Assembly (NCBI GenBank): GCA_036677445.1
Contig: JAVBWI010000017.1
Coordinates: 290,088 to 354,087, forward strand
Length of the DNA stretch: 64,000 bases
Direction of reading: 5' to 3'
DNA from: JAVBWI01 sp036677445
GTDB taxonomy: Bacteria; Bacillota; Clostridia; Christensenellales; CAG-138
Part shown: piece after piece, positions 34,165-42,890 of the stretch
Position numbering within the stretch: the stretch's first letter is position 1
How the letters are laid out: every line of letters starts with the position of its first letter
The notes under the pieces: generated by a model
Told to the model about the DNA's origin: nothing
Seen by the model: only the letters and a program-made list of their open reading frames with translations
Database searches by the model: none
Program-made: the position numbers and the translations under genes

Positions 34165-36636
34165 ATGAAAAAAACCACCTTCAAAATCCTGCTGCGCAGA
34201 TTGTACATCCGAATCCCTCTGCAATTGATACTGTTGCTTACATCCATTATTGCCGCAGTGGCGGTTATTGCCGTATGCATTCTGAACAACTCCACGCTCA
34301 ACCGCGCCAGGGACACGCTATCCGGAATTACCAAGAGCAACGCGACGCTGGCGAGCGAATTCTTTCTGGGTGTGGATACCAAAGCAAAAACGCTGGCGCA
34401 GACATTCAACATACTGCGCACGGATGCAAGAAGCGCATGGCAGGCCGAGGATTCCATAGAAAAGCTGCTGCGTGAAACGCTCAAAGAAGAACGCGTATTT
34501 TCCGCTTATGCCGCGTTTGAGCCTGATTTGTTTTTACCGGCTACGCCCAAGGGGCTATCCATCTGCGTTTCCCGCAATGCGGACCGCGAGATGACCGAGG
34601 TGTTCAACAATTTTGCGGTCTACGGCGTTGCAGAGGGGTATTTGGCATGTCAGGCGGCAAAAGCGCCGCATATCACGGAGCCATACGAGTATCAGGGCAA
34701 AAACGACGAAACGGCGCTGCTGGTGAGCGTGTATGCGCCGATACTGGACGCGGACGGCAACTTCCTGGGCGTTGTGGCACTGGACGTACTTGCAGGCTCC
34801 ATCGACGCGCTGCATTACGATGACGGCGGTTATACTTCCTCATACGGCTACTTGCTCACAAGCAAGGGGGCTTATCTTGCGCACACAAAGGATAAGGCGC
34901 TCCCGGGCGTATCCCTTTTAGAAAGCGGGGATACAGGCGCACAGGAAATTGCCGACGCCGCGCTGAGCGGCAAAGAGGTTCTCTTTGACCAATATACGGA
35001 CGCGGGCGGGGAACCCCTGTATATCTTTGTGCATTCCATGGAAATTCCGGGTGTGGGGGAAAATATCGCAAGCGTGCTGGTTGTGCAGCAAAAGGAACCG
35101 GCGGCGCAAATACTGCGCGAATTCAGAAGCATGCCGTGGCTGCTTCTCGGGGTGGTGATTTGTTTTGGCGTCGGCGTTTCACTTCTGTTAAAACGCGCGC
35201 TAAGTCCTATTGGGAAAATCGTTCGCTTTTCCGGGCAACTGATGGAAGGAGAACTTGACGGGGAACTTTCCGTCCGCACCAACGATGAACTGACGGATCT
35301 TTGCACGGCTGTGGTCGGCATACGGGATACGGTACGGGTATTGCTGGAAGAAACGGGCGCGCTGACACAGGCGGCGGCGGAAGGAATGCTTTTAGTACGA
35401 GCGGACGCCACACGGCATAAGGGCGCATATCGGGCGCTTGTCGAAGGGACCAACAATACGCTCCAGGCCCTTACCGAGCCGGTGATGCAGGTGAACCGCA
35501 TTCTATATGCGTTGTCGCTGGGAAATATAAGCGAACGGCTTACCGGGAAGTACGACGGAGAATTTGCCTCCATACAGCAATCCCTCAACGGCGCTATGGA
35601 AACCATCGGGGGTTATATTGAGGAAATCTCACGCACGCTGCAATCTGTTTCAGAGGGCGACCTCACACGGAAGATCACACGGGAGTATGCCGGGGAATTT
35701 GCGGCGCTCAGGCAATCCATCAACCAGATTACATATTCCATGAGCGATGTCGTCAGCCGCATCAGTATCGCCGCGGAGCAGGTGGCGGAGGGTACCCGGC
35801 AGGTTTCCCAGGGCAGCCAGAGCGTTTCAGAGGGCGCCGCCGAGCAGGCGGGCGCGATCAGCGAGCTTATTGCCGTTATGGCGCAGATTGCCGCACAGAC
35901 CGGCGAAAATGCGGTACGCGCAGGCAGCGCCGACGCGCTTTCGCTTGCCGCGATAAAAAGCGCTGAAAAAGGCGACGGGAAAATGAAAAGCACACAGGCC
36001 GCCATGCAGGAAATTTCGGAAGCGTGCGGGGAAATATCCCGCATCATAAAAGCGGTGGACGAAATTGCATTCCAGACAAATTTATTGGCTCTCAACGCCG
36101 CCGTGGAGGCCGCGCACGCGGGCCGGTACGGGCGCGGTTTTGCCGTGGTGGCGGAGGAGGTGCGAAATCTTTCCGCCCGCAGCGCGCAGGCGGCGCAGGA
36201 AACCGCGGATAGAATCGAAAAGGCGGTGCAAAAAGCGCAAGCCGGCAGCAATAGCCTGTGCAGCACCGCGGAGGCGCTTTCTGAAATCGTACGGAACATT
36301 CAACAGGAGGGCGAACTGATTGGACGGATCTCGCAAGCCTCCGGCGAACAGGCGGCGGGCATAGCGCAGGTGGAACGGAGCATAGAACAACTCTCCCATG
36401 TGGTGCAGGCAAACTCCGCTACGGCGGTGGAGGCCGCGGCCGCAAGCGAGGAGCTTTCCGGGCAGGCGGAGCTGCTCAGGGAACTCGTTGGCCAATTCCG
36501 GCTCAATGCGGAGGAGATGGACGCTAAGGCTGGGAATATGGATGCTAAGTCGGGGGAAATGGACGCTGAAGCGGAGGACTTGGACACTGAGGCTGAGGAG
36601 CAATGCGCTGGAGAAGAGCCGGAAATTGCCTCCTAG
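34165..36636 (+). CDS. Methyl-accepting chemotaxis protein with dCache sensor
   Basis: An 823-residue transmembrane receptor: membrane segment about 22-46, a large extracellular dCache-type sensor (about 50-315; SVYAPILDADGNFLGVVALDV is typical), a second membrane segment (about 322-342), two or three HAMP-like units, then the signalling domain with hairpin tip EIAFQTNLLALNAAVEAAHAG. Dimer receptors of this type control CheA; ligands are often amino acids or carboxylates. The C-terminus is odd: a 28-residue tail of four heptads (MDAKAGN type) followed by a tail whose stop codon lies within a tRNA-derived fragment. The original C-terminus may have been replaced at the junction. Confidence 0.9.
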   Translation: MKKTTFKILLRRLYIRIPLQLILLLTSIIAAVAVIAVCILNNSTLNRARDTLSGITKSNATLASEFFLGVDTKAKTLAQTFNILRTDARSAWQAEDSIEKLLRETLKEERVFSAYAAFEPDLFLPATPKGLSICVSRNADREMTEVFNNFAVYGVAEGYLACQAAKAPHITEPYEYQGKNDETALLVSVYAPILDADGNFLGVVALDVLAGSIDALHYDDGGYTSSYGYLLTSKGAYLAHTKDKALPGVSLLESGDTGAQEIADAALSGKEVLFDQYTDAGGEPLYIFVHSMEIPGVGENIASVLVVQQKEPAAQILREFRSMPWLLLGVVICFGVGVSLLLKRALSPIGKIVRFSGQLMEGELDGELSVRTNDELTDLCTAVVGIRDTVRVLLEETGALTQAAAEGMLLVRADATRHKGAYRALVEGTNNTLQALTEPVMQVNRILYALSLGNISERLTGKYDGEFASIQQSLNGAMETIGGYIEEISRTLQSVSEGDLTRKITREYAGEFAALRQSINQITYSMSDVVSRISIAAEQVAEGTRQVSQGSQSVSEGAAEQAGAISELIAVMAQIAAQTGENAVRAGSADALSLAAIKSAEKGDGKMKSTQAAMQEISEACGEISRIIKAVDEIAFQTNLLALNAAVEAAHAGRYGRGFAVVAEEVRNLSARSAQAAQETADRIEKAVQKAQAGSNSLCSTAEALSEIVRNIQQEGELIGRISQASGEQAAGIAQVERSIEQLSHVVQANSATAVEAAAASEELSGQAELLRELVGQFRLNAEEMDAKAGNMDAKSGEMDAEAEDLDTEAEEQCAGEEPEIAS
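36517..36600 (+). repeat. Four 21-bp tandem repeats in the chemoreceptor 3' end
   Basis: Units ATGGACGCTAAGGCTGGGAAT and variants encode MDAKAGN, MDAKSGE, MDAEAED and LDTEAEE, an acidic heptad tail. Confidence 0.8.
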
Positions 36637-36674
36637 GCGAAAGGCCGCGCGTTCGAATCGCGCCGGGCGTGCCA
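36626..36674 (+). other. tRNA-Arg 3'-half fragment (candidate att site)
   Basis: Forty-nine bases matching anticodon arm through CCA of the tRNA at 29048-29124, with five mismatches, all in the first 20 bases; 36646-36674 is exact. The D arm and 5' acceptor are missing, so it is not a functional tRNA. The chemoreceptor stop codon TAG (36634-36636) lies within its anticodon-loop part. A stem AAAGACA..CCTT/AAGG..TGTCTTT (36676-36713) follows as a terminator. Confidence 0.75.
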
Positions 36675-36783
36675 GAAAGACATGCCTTTGCGCCAAGGGG
36701 AAGGTGTGTCTTTTTCTATGCGAAAAAGTGTGGTATGATATTGCATCATAGAACTGTATCGGGGAGTTGTCATCCAAGAAATT

Positions 36784-37401
36784 ATGAATGATATGATCCA
36801 AGGCACCATTCACAATTTAAACAGAAATAATATGGCCGGGTATTATGCACATTCGATTGCACAGCTGCACACAATCGTTCGGTCGTTAATCCAGAGGGGC
36901 GAAACGGTTGGTTGCGGGGATTCCGTCACACTTGAGCAGACCGGTATATTTAATTTTATGCGAAGTCGGGATTACAAATTTTTAGATAAACACAAGCCTG
37001 GATTGGACCACGAAGAAAAACGGGAAATATATCTTCAGAATTTCCGGGCCGATACTTTTTTGACAGGAATCAATGCGGTGACAACGGATGGAAGCCTATT
37101 TAACATCGACGGAAACGGAAGCCGTGTTGCCCCGATTTTATATGGGCCAAAACAAGTAATTGCTGTGGTCGGAACCAACAAGATTGTGAACTCCGTTGAT
37201 GAGGCCCTCCTCCGCGCACGCCAGATCGCCGCTCCTTTGGACGCAAAACGTCTCGGGAAAGAAACGCCCTGCACCAAGCTGAATAAATGCATAGATTGTC
37301 ATCATACACAGCGAATATGTAACGACTTTGTGTTAATAACGGGACAATTTGAAAAGGATAGAATCAAAGTCATTTTTATCGAAGGAAATTATGGATTCTA
37401 G
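36784..37401 (+). CDS. LUD-domain (LutC/YkgG-like) protein
   Basis: A 205-residue protein of the LUD family: GCGDSVTLEQTGIFNFMR, then NAVTTDGSLFNIDGNGSRVA and VAVVGTNKIVNSVDEALLRAR. The terminal region has four cysteines (PCTKLNKCIDC, RICND). LUD proteins occur in lactate-oxidising LutABC complexes and as stand-alone genes of unknown function. Here no LutA or LutB neighbours exist, so lactate oxidation is not supported. The start is uncertain between ATG 36784 and 36793; neither has a strong ribosome site. It lies just outside the tRNA-bounded segment. Confidence 0.82.
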   Translation: MNDMIQGTIHNLNRNNMAGYYAHSIAQLHTIVRSLIQRGETVGCGDSVTLEQTGIFNFMRSRDYKFLDKHKPGLDHEEKREIYLQNFRADTFLTGINAVTTDGSLFNIDGNGSRVAPILYGPKQVIAVVGTNKIVNSVDEALLRARQIAAPLDAKRLGKETPCTKLNKCIDCHHTQRICNDFVLITGQFEKDRIKVIFIEGNYGF

Positions 37402-37479
37402 GCCTGTTTTATCTTCAGCAGGATCATGAGCGCCCGCTCTTAAGCCTGAAATCTTTTTTTGCATATCATTTCCAAAAAG

Positions 37480-37752
37480 AAAGAACAGGCCTTGGCCTGT
37501 TCTTTCATTTTGAGTCCGGCGGCTCTGCCGCTGGATTCCGTTTGATTTAACATCCTCGAAGGAAATGAATTCCGCTTGCGATAGGGTTTTGGCCTTCAGC
37601 CAAAACGCGCTTCCCTTCGGGAAGCCCCCCACATTTAATCAAATCTGGCGACATGCGTGTCAGATTTGCTGAAAAAAGTGCGCGAAAGCGCACTTTTAAC
37701 CCACAGAAAACCCGCTGATAAAGTCCGCAGGACTTTATCAGCGGCCTGAGGA
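37480..37752 (+). repeat. Hairpin array with repeat copy C
   Basis: Fills the 353-base gap between convergent genes. Four hairpins come first (37486-37515, near 37517-37537, near 37590-37605 and near 37607-37625). Copy C (37626-37752) then shows loop hairpin CAAATCTG...CAGATTTG (37640-37668, loop with GACATGCGT), hairpin AAAAGTGCGC-GAAA-GCGCACTTTT (37674-37697), the linker AACCCACAGAAAACCC (37698-37713) and a 14-bp hairpin (37713-37743). The linker is identical in copy D at 59864-59879, whereas the flanking stems differ but remain complementary. Confidence 0.7.
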
Positions 37753-37754
37753 AG

Positions 37755-39575
37755 TTATTTCGCAGCCGCGTTCCTGCCCGCGATACGGCCGAATACCAAA
37801 ATATCCGCAAGCGCGTTGCCGCCCAGACGGTTGGCGCCATGTATGCCGCCGGTGACCTCGCCCGCCGCGTACAGGCCTTCGATAATCTCGCCGTTGGTGT
37901 TAATGACCTGCGCGTTCGTGTTGATTTTCACACCGCCCATGCAGTGGTGGACGGTAGGAACGCGTGCCGCCGCATAGAATGGCCCCTTATCGATGGGGTC
38001 GGAATACAGCGTACGGCCGAACTCGTCCTTTTCCTTGGTGGCTGCGTGCGCATTGAAATCATCCAGCGATTTCTGCAGGTTTTCAGCAGGCACGCCGATG
38101 GCCGCGGCAAGCTCCGCCACCGTTTCGCCCTTGTAGGCGCGGCCTTCCGCGATTAGCTGGTTGACGGATTCATTGAAGTTGTTCTTCTCGTCGCCGGTGG
38201 GGTAGCAGTGAGAATCGACGATGATCCACATCCAGCCGTCTTCCTGCTCGAAGAGCGCCTTTGTCATGGCGTCGCGGCGGCCGCCTTCATCCACGAAACG
38301 CTCACCGTTCTTGTTTACGAATATACGGCGTTCGACATCCAGTTCGATATTGCCCGAAAGGCTGCCTGTTACGGGGTCGCCCAGCGGCAGCAGCTGGATA
38401 TTGCCCATCTGTACCAGCTCCGCACCCACTTCCTGCGCGAGGTAAATGCCGTCGCCCGTGGCGCCGGAATGGTTGGTGCTGGGTACGCTCTCGTCCAGCA
38501 CGCCCCAGATGGTGTCGTACTCCATGCGCATTTCGACGTTCTTCGAGAAACCGCCCGTCGCAAGTATGACCGCCTTATTGGCGTTACATGTGATGGTATT
38601 GCCAGTCTCGCCTGTTGCGGTCACGCCGGTCACTTTGCCGTTTCCGTCGACGATGAGCTGTTCCGCCTTGGTGTTGAGCAGTATGTCGATGTTCTCATGC
38701 TCGTCGACATAACGCTGATAGGTGATAAAGAAGCCGGTGCCTACGGGATCGGCGGGCTTATGCGCGCGGGGCCACAGGCCGCCTGTTACGGTGAACACGC
38801 CTTCTTTAAACTCCATGCCCAGCGCCTTGAGCCAATCCAGACCGTCGTATGCGTTTTCGACCAGCGTCCGCACCAACTCCGGGTCGCCCTGGTTGTCGCC
38901 GCCGTTGATGGTCTGTTCATAGTGTAACTGCACGGAGTCCTTGTTGGCGATGGCTTCTTCGGAGCCGTCGCGCACGGCGTTAAACGCGCCGCCCGAAAGT
39001 ATGGTGTTGCCGCCGATGCTGGATTGTTTCTCCAGCACGATGACCGAGGCGCCGTCCTGGTTGGCCTGTACCGCGGCGGCCATACCCGCGCCGCCCGCGC
39101 CGATGATGATTACGTCGGCCGAAAGTGTCTGGTCCTCCGCCTGCGCCGCAGCGTCACCGCCGATTCTTTTCAGCGCTTCTACATCCGCGCCCGCCTGTTC
39201 CATGCAGGCGGCGACCGCTTCGAGTATCGCCTTGCTGGTGAACGTCGCGCCGGAAACCGTTTCCACGCCCAAGCCCTGCACGTCCACGATGGCCGCCGGA
39301 ATATCGGCAATCGCCTTATCGCTGATCGTGGGGGTCTCCTGATGTTCAAGTACCTTTACGGATACGATTTCGTTGGCGGAGACTTCGACTTCCACCTTTA
39401 CATCGCCGTTGTTGCCTTTTGCCGATGCGGTATAGACGCCCGGTTTATAGGCGCCTGCTTCTTCCTGCGCCGGTTCCTGCGGCGCTTCGGTCGCTCCGGG
39501 AGCGGCAGCCGGAGCGCAGGCGGCTGTCAGCAGCAGCACCAGCACGAGAAACAGGGATACAACACTCTTTTTCAT
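37755..39575 (-). CDS. Fumarate reductase-like FMN/FAD flavoprotein lipoprotein
   Basis: A 606-residue lipoprotein (lipobox LTAAC, Cys20). Residues 45-125 are an FMN-binding domain with ETVSGATFTS (Thr111 the likely FMN acceptor, added by ApbE). Then comes an FAD domain (IIIGAGGAGMAAAVQANQDG) and a fumarate-reductase-type active site: GERFVDEGGRRD, VHHCMGGVKIN and GGIHGANRLGGNALADILVFG hold the expected Arg and His residues. It likely reduces an extracellular alpha,beta-unsaturated acid such as fumarate, urocanate or an acrylate. AAGGAGG precedes ATG 39575. The promoter has MerR architecture and the MerR gene is directly upstream. The 1041-2891 paralogue lacks these residues. Confidence 0.9.
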   Translation of the reverse strand: MKKSVVSLFLVLVLLLTAACAPAAAPGATEAPQEPAQEEAGAYKPGVYTASAKGNNGDVKVEVEVSANEIVSVKVLEHQETPTISDKAIADIPAAIVDVQGLGVETVSGATFTSKAILEAVAACMEQAGADVEALKRIGGDAAAQAEDQTLSADVIIIGAGGAGMAAAVQANQDGASVIVLEKQSSIGGNTILSGGAFNAVRDGSEEAIANKDSVQLHYEQTINGGDNQGDPELVRTLVENAYDGLDWLKALGMEFKEGVFTVTGGLWPRAHKPADPVGTGFFITYQRYVDEHENIDILLNTKAEQLIVDGNGKVTGVTATGETGNTITCNANKAVILATGGFSKNVEMRMEYDTIWGVLDESVPSTNHSGATGDGIYLAQEVGAELVQMGNIQLLPLGDPVTGSLSGNIELDVERRIFVNKNGERFVDEGGRRDAMTKALFEQEDGWMWIIVDSHCYPTGDEKNNFNESVNQLIAEGRAYKGETVAELAAAIGVPAENLQKSLDDFNAHAATKEKDEFGRTLYSDPIDKGPFYAAARVPTVHHCMGGVKINTNAQVINTNGEIIEGLYAAGEVTGGIHGANRLGGNALADILVFGRIAGRNAAAK

Positions 39576-39643
39576 ACTTGATTCATCCTCCTTACGATGT
39601 TTGGCAACATAGTACAAACGCATCATAAGTTGCCTGTAAATCA

Positions 39644-39674
39644 AGTATAAAGTATATAGTAACTATGGACTCAA
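39644..39674 (-). promoter_or_regulatory. MerR-type promoter with operator in a 19-bp spacer
   Basis: On the minus strand, TTGAGT (39669-39674) and TATACT (39644-39649) are separated by 19 bp, too long for ordinary use. The 21-bp dyad 39651-39671 (ATAGT-T-ACTAT core with AGT/ACT outer arms) fills the spacer. MerR regulators activate such promoters by untwisting the spacer. It drives the flavoprotein gene. Confidence 0.75.
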
Positions 39675-39693
39675 GAAGAGATTGACAAGTTTT

Positions 39694-40506
39694 TCACTTA
39701 ACGGGCGCCCAAAGCTCCAGATAGGGCCTTAGGCCGCCGTCGGGCTTGATTTCCACAAGCAGAATAGTCCCCCAGGGCATGCCGTTTTGCGTAAACCCGC
39801 GCCGCTTTACTTCCTGCAGCAAGGCGGTGAATAGACAAGCGGGGTCGTCGAGGAAGGCTTCATCGGTATGCACGACGGTATGCAGGCACAGGGAGGCGGG
39901 CAAGTGCGTAACCTGCAGCGCAAGCGGCAGATGCAATACGCGCGCGTGCTCGGCAGCTACGGAATAGCAGAGTATACCGGCGGGAGGCTGCCCGGTATCC
40001 TCCCGCACGGGCAGCAGTACGGACAGCCGTGTGAGCGGCATGGCCTTAACCCATTGCTGCGCGACGTACTGCGCCTGCTTGTTTTTGGATATCCAGCCGC
40101 ATTCTTCGTCATGCAGCAGCAGGGTGTCTGCGGTTTGCGTGAGCTCGTAGCGGCCGAGGAGGGAATCGATACGGAGGTTGCCTTCCAAATGCTCGCCAAT
40201 GGCGGATGCCAGCTGCCGATAGTATTCCGCCTGCGCGAGCGCTTCCTCGTAGCGAAGCCGCACCCGCTCTATAATGGACTCGCGGTTGTCGGTTTCATAC
40301 GCAAACTGCTGCAGGACCGTTTTGACGGGGTACCCCATGGAACGGTACTTTTCGTAAGAGAGTAAGCGGAATATATCATCTATATCATAGTACCGGTACC
40401 CGTTCGCTTCTTTTTTAACGGTAACGATTTTTTCCCGCTCAAAATAATGCAGCGCGCCCGGCGTGAGGCCAAGTACGCGGGCTACATCGCTGATACGATA
40501 TTTCAC
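39694..40506 (-). CDS. MerR family transcriptional regulator
   Basis: A 270-residue protein with an N-terminal MerR HTH (YRISDVARVLGLTPGALHYF, EREKIVTVKKEANGYRYYD), a coiled-coil near 75-115 and a 150-residue C-terminal domain likely to bind an effector (GyrI-like in size, not identified). GTG 40506 was chosen because AAGGGAGAG lies seven bases upstream; an ATG at 40527 is the alternative. It sits directly upstream of the fumarate-reductase-like gene, whose promoter carries a MerR operator, so it probably activates that gene in response to the substrate. Confidence 0.85.
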   Translation of the reverse strand: MKYRISDVARVLGLTPGALHYFEREKIVTVKKEANGYRYYDIDDIFRLLSYEKYRSMGYPVKTVLQQFAYETDNRESIIERVRLRYEEALAQAEYYRQLASAIGEHLEGNLRIDSLLGRYELTQTADTLLLHDEECGWISKNKQAQYVAQQWVKAMPLTRLSVLLPVREDTGQPPAGILCYSVAAEHARVLHLPLALQVTHLPASLCLHTVVHTDEAFLDDPACLFTALLQEVKRRGFTQNGMPWGTILLVEIKPDGGLRPYLELWAPVK

Positions 40507-40671
40507 TTTTTTCTCTCCCTTTGTCATAAACCGAATTGTTGCACGATGGCTTCTTTGCACGAGCAGGCGGCGGAAAGGAATATTCCAGCTTTTATCTATA
40601 TCATATGTTGCGTGGTGTACCGTGTCAAGGAATATCCCGTGAAAACGGGCGAGCCTGGCCATAGCAAGGCT

Positions 40672-42010
40672 CTATTTTACACGATACGATATCCACACAG
40701 CCAGCCGCCCAAACGCGCGCATGGGGATAACCCGTGACAATACCGCGGTGAATTTTCCGAACTTTCGGTAGAGCAGATTAAACAGAATGTATGATTTCCG
40801 CTGCGCCTTATTTAGGGGCATACGGCGCAGTATGTTGCGAAACGAATAAAAATGCATGTACATCCACAGGTAGCCTTTATACAATTCCTCCGCCGTCATG
40901 CCCTTTGGCGTAAACACCACATGCGCCGTGTTGTAGTTTGAAAGGTCATAGTCGGTGATACGCCCGGCCTCCTGCATGCGGCGGTACAGCGCCGTACCGG
41001 GGTAGGGCGTCAGGATATGGGAAGTCAGGGTCTCAATTCGGTTTTTTACCCAGCCAGTCCAGCGTTTTTGAAAAAACGTCCGGGCCGTCTCCGTCCAAAC
41101 CGAACACCATACTGGCGTTGATCATAATGCCCCGGCTGTGGATAGCCGAAGCAAGCCTTTCGTATTTCTCAAATTGATTGTCCTTGTTCACGCCGCGCAG
41201 CGCTGAGTTGTTGATGGATTCAAACCCGATAAACAGGCTCTGGCAGCCTGTCTCCGCCATCAGGTCCAATATATCCGGATAATCGAGTATCCTTGTCGTT
41301 ACGGCGGCGTTCCACTTTAAGCGAAGCCCCCGTATTGCGTCAAGCAATTCGCGGGTATAGGGCGGCGTGCCGATAAAGTTGTCGTCCACGAACAGCACAT
41401 GCTGCGTGTTCAGCGCCTGGATGTCGCGAAGCACATCCGCGACAGGACGCCGGACGTATCCCCTGTTTTGGCAGCTGTTGTAACAAAAGTCGCAGCGGTT
41501 GGGGCAGCCGCGGCTGGTGGTGACCACGTTGGTGTAAAGATACCTGCCGGTGTCGATTTTGTCGTATAGGGGGGACGCGATCTCATCGCCGCGGAAGTTC
41601 TCCATGTCGTGGTACACCTTTTGCAGCCGGCCCTTTGAAGCATCCTCCACCATGCGCGCCCATACCCGCTCGGCGGCGCCGATACAGATGGCATCAAAGT
41701 AGGGGAGACAGTCGGCAGGGCTGCAGGTGACGTGAATGCCCCCAGCCACGACTTTCACGCCCCGCTTGCGGAATTCCCCGGCGATACGGCAGGCATTTGG
41801 CATCACATCCAGCGTAACCGTTATGCCTACCATATCGGCCTGGCAATGACAGTCAACGGCTTCCGCATTTTCGTTGACGATTACCACCTCATGTGCTTCC
41901 GGTGTAAGCCGCGCCAGAGTCAGCAGCGCAAGCGAAGGCGACATCCGGCTCTTAAGATGGGTATCCATGGGCCGCTTGTTCATCTTCGGCTGTATCAGTA
42001 TGATTTTCAC
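40672..42010 (-). pseudogene. B12-binding radical SAM protein, frameshifted
   Basis: Two frames together encode one protein of about 445 residues. The first (42010 to 41033) has a cobalamin-binding-like N-terminus and the radical SAM motif CPNRCDFC. It ends prematurely after LDWLGKKPN. Shifting by one base at CCC 41049-41051 (GGG on the coding strand) restores LVKNRIETLTSHILTPYPGTALYRRM and joins the second part, which ends at 40672. GTG start, four bases after the stop of the upstream membrane gene. Members of this family (for example BchE or HpnJ) modify lipids or tetrapyrroles; the function here is unknown. A sequencing error is possible. Confidence 0.82.
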
Positions 42011-42013
42011 GGC

Positions 42014-42480
42014 CTACTTCCACCTGCACAGGAGCACGTAGGCAAGGTCGGCCAATACTACTACCGCCCAGTGTATGACAATGAAGAGCGTAAACTTTTC
42101 AACGATCCCGTTGGGATCGCTTAATATCATCAGATAAAAAATGCCTATGGCGATGAGCGTGAGCGCAACGGCCACAGCGGGGCACTCACCCAGAATGGGG
42201 CATGGTACTCGTCGTAAGGGCGGCGGCGCAGCAGCAGCAGGGCTACGACCAGTATAGTAACCGCAATGAGTGCGCAGGCAATATAGGCGTGATGCCCGGC
42301 CGAGAGAAAATCGCTCCAGTCTGCCCAGAAGGAAGGAACGCCTTGCCTTGCGCTGCCGTAATAGAGTGCGTTCTTAAACTCTCTGTGCCCGGAGGTCGTG
42401 ATAAATATCAACCCATAAATGGCTGTAAACAAGCTGATACACGCTGCGTTAACCGCGGGATGCCTGAGTATACGCTTCAT
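42014..42480 (-). pseudogene. Small membrane protein, frameshifted
   Basis: The first frame starts at 42480 (MKRILRHPAVNAACISLFTA) and runs off into a non-hydrophobic tail after FWVSAPLW. Adding one base in the G run 42179-42182 restores AVALTLIAIGIFYLMI and then two more membrane segments to a stop at 42014, for about 155 residues and four hydrophobic segments. The start overlaps the XRE stop (ATGA), and its restored stop lies four bases before the radical SAM start, so the original operon was tightly coupled. Unknown family. Confidence 0.75.
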
Positions 42481-42683
42481 TTTCTGTCCTCCTCCTTGAA
42501 GAGAAATAGAGCTTCAATGGATACGCCAAAGAGACACGCCAGATCATACGCAAGCCATACGGAAGGGTCAAACTTACCCGTTTCAATTGCATTGATGGCC
42601 TGGTGGGAGACACCGACACATTCGCCCAGCTCTTTTTGCGTGAGGCCGCGATCCTCCCGAAGCTTCCGGACATTGTTTTGCAA
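42477..42683 (-). CDS. XRE-family HTH regulator
   Basis: A 68-residue protein that is only a Cro/C1-type helix-turn-helix: LREDRGLTQKELGECVGVSH, QAINAIETGKFDPSVWLAYDL. Its size and sequence fit small YozG-like regulators often paired with a membrane protein. TTG start with GGGGG upstream. It overlaps the membrane gene (ATGA) and probably represses its own promoter through the dyad at 42741-42757. Confidence 0.87.
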   Translation of the reverse strand: MQNNVRKLREDRGLTQKELGECVGVSHQAINAIETGKFDPSVWLAYDLACLFGVSIEALFLFKEEDRK

Positions 42684-42717
42684 AGGAACACCCCCATGGA
42701 TGTGTCATGTTACATGC

Positions 42718-42757
42718 AGTATAACGAAAACGCCTTGGCATGTCAGTATACCTGACA
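42718..42757 (-). promoter_or_regulatory. XRE operon promoter with operator on the -35
   Basis: On the minus strand, CTGACA (42741-42746), 17-bp spacer, TATACT (42718-42723). The -35 is one arm of the inverted repeat TGTCAG-5 bp-CTGACA (42741-42757). A repressor bound here would exclude polymerase. Confidence 0.7.
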
Positions 42758-42890
42758 CGGCGGATAGTAAAAATCGCTGCCGGCGAATAAAATTCGCAAA
42801 CCGCGAATATATATTGGTATCGAAAGGAAGTGAGGAAAATGAACTGTTTGCAGCAGGGGTATGGGAGGTATGCGGAAAGGGGTGTGTAAA

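Larger units (their letters stand above)
29048..36674. mobile_element. Candidate integrated segment bounded by tRNA-Arg and a copy of its 3' half
   Basis: The intact tRNA marks one side, and a 49-nt copy of its 3' half (36626-36674, last 29 nt exact) the other, in the same orientation, as for islands integrated at tRNA 3' ends. The segment carries the SpoIID-dockerin/cohesin pair, a zinc-ribbon gene and a chemoreceptor. No integrase or excisionase was recognised, so it may be a decayed island; a chance tRNA fragment remains possible. Confidence 0.4.
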
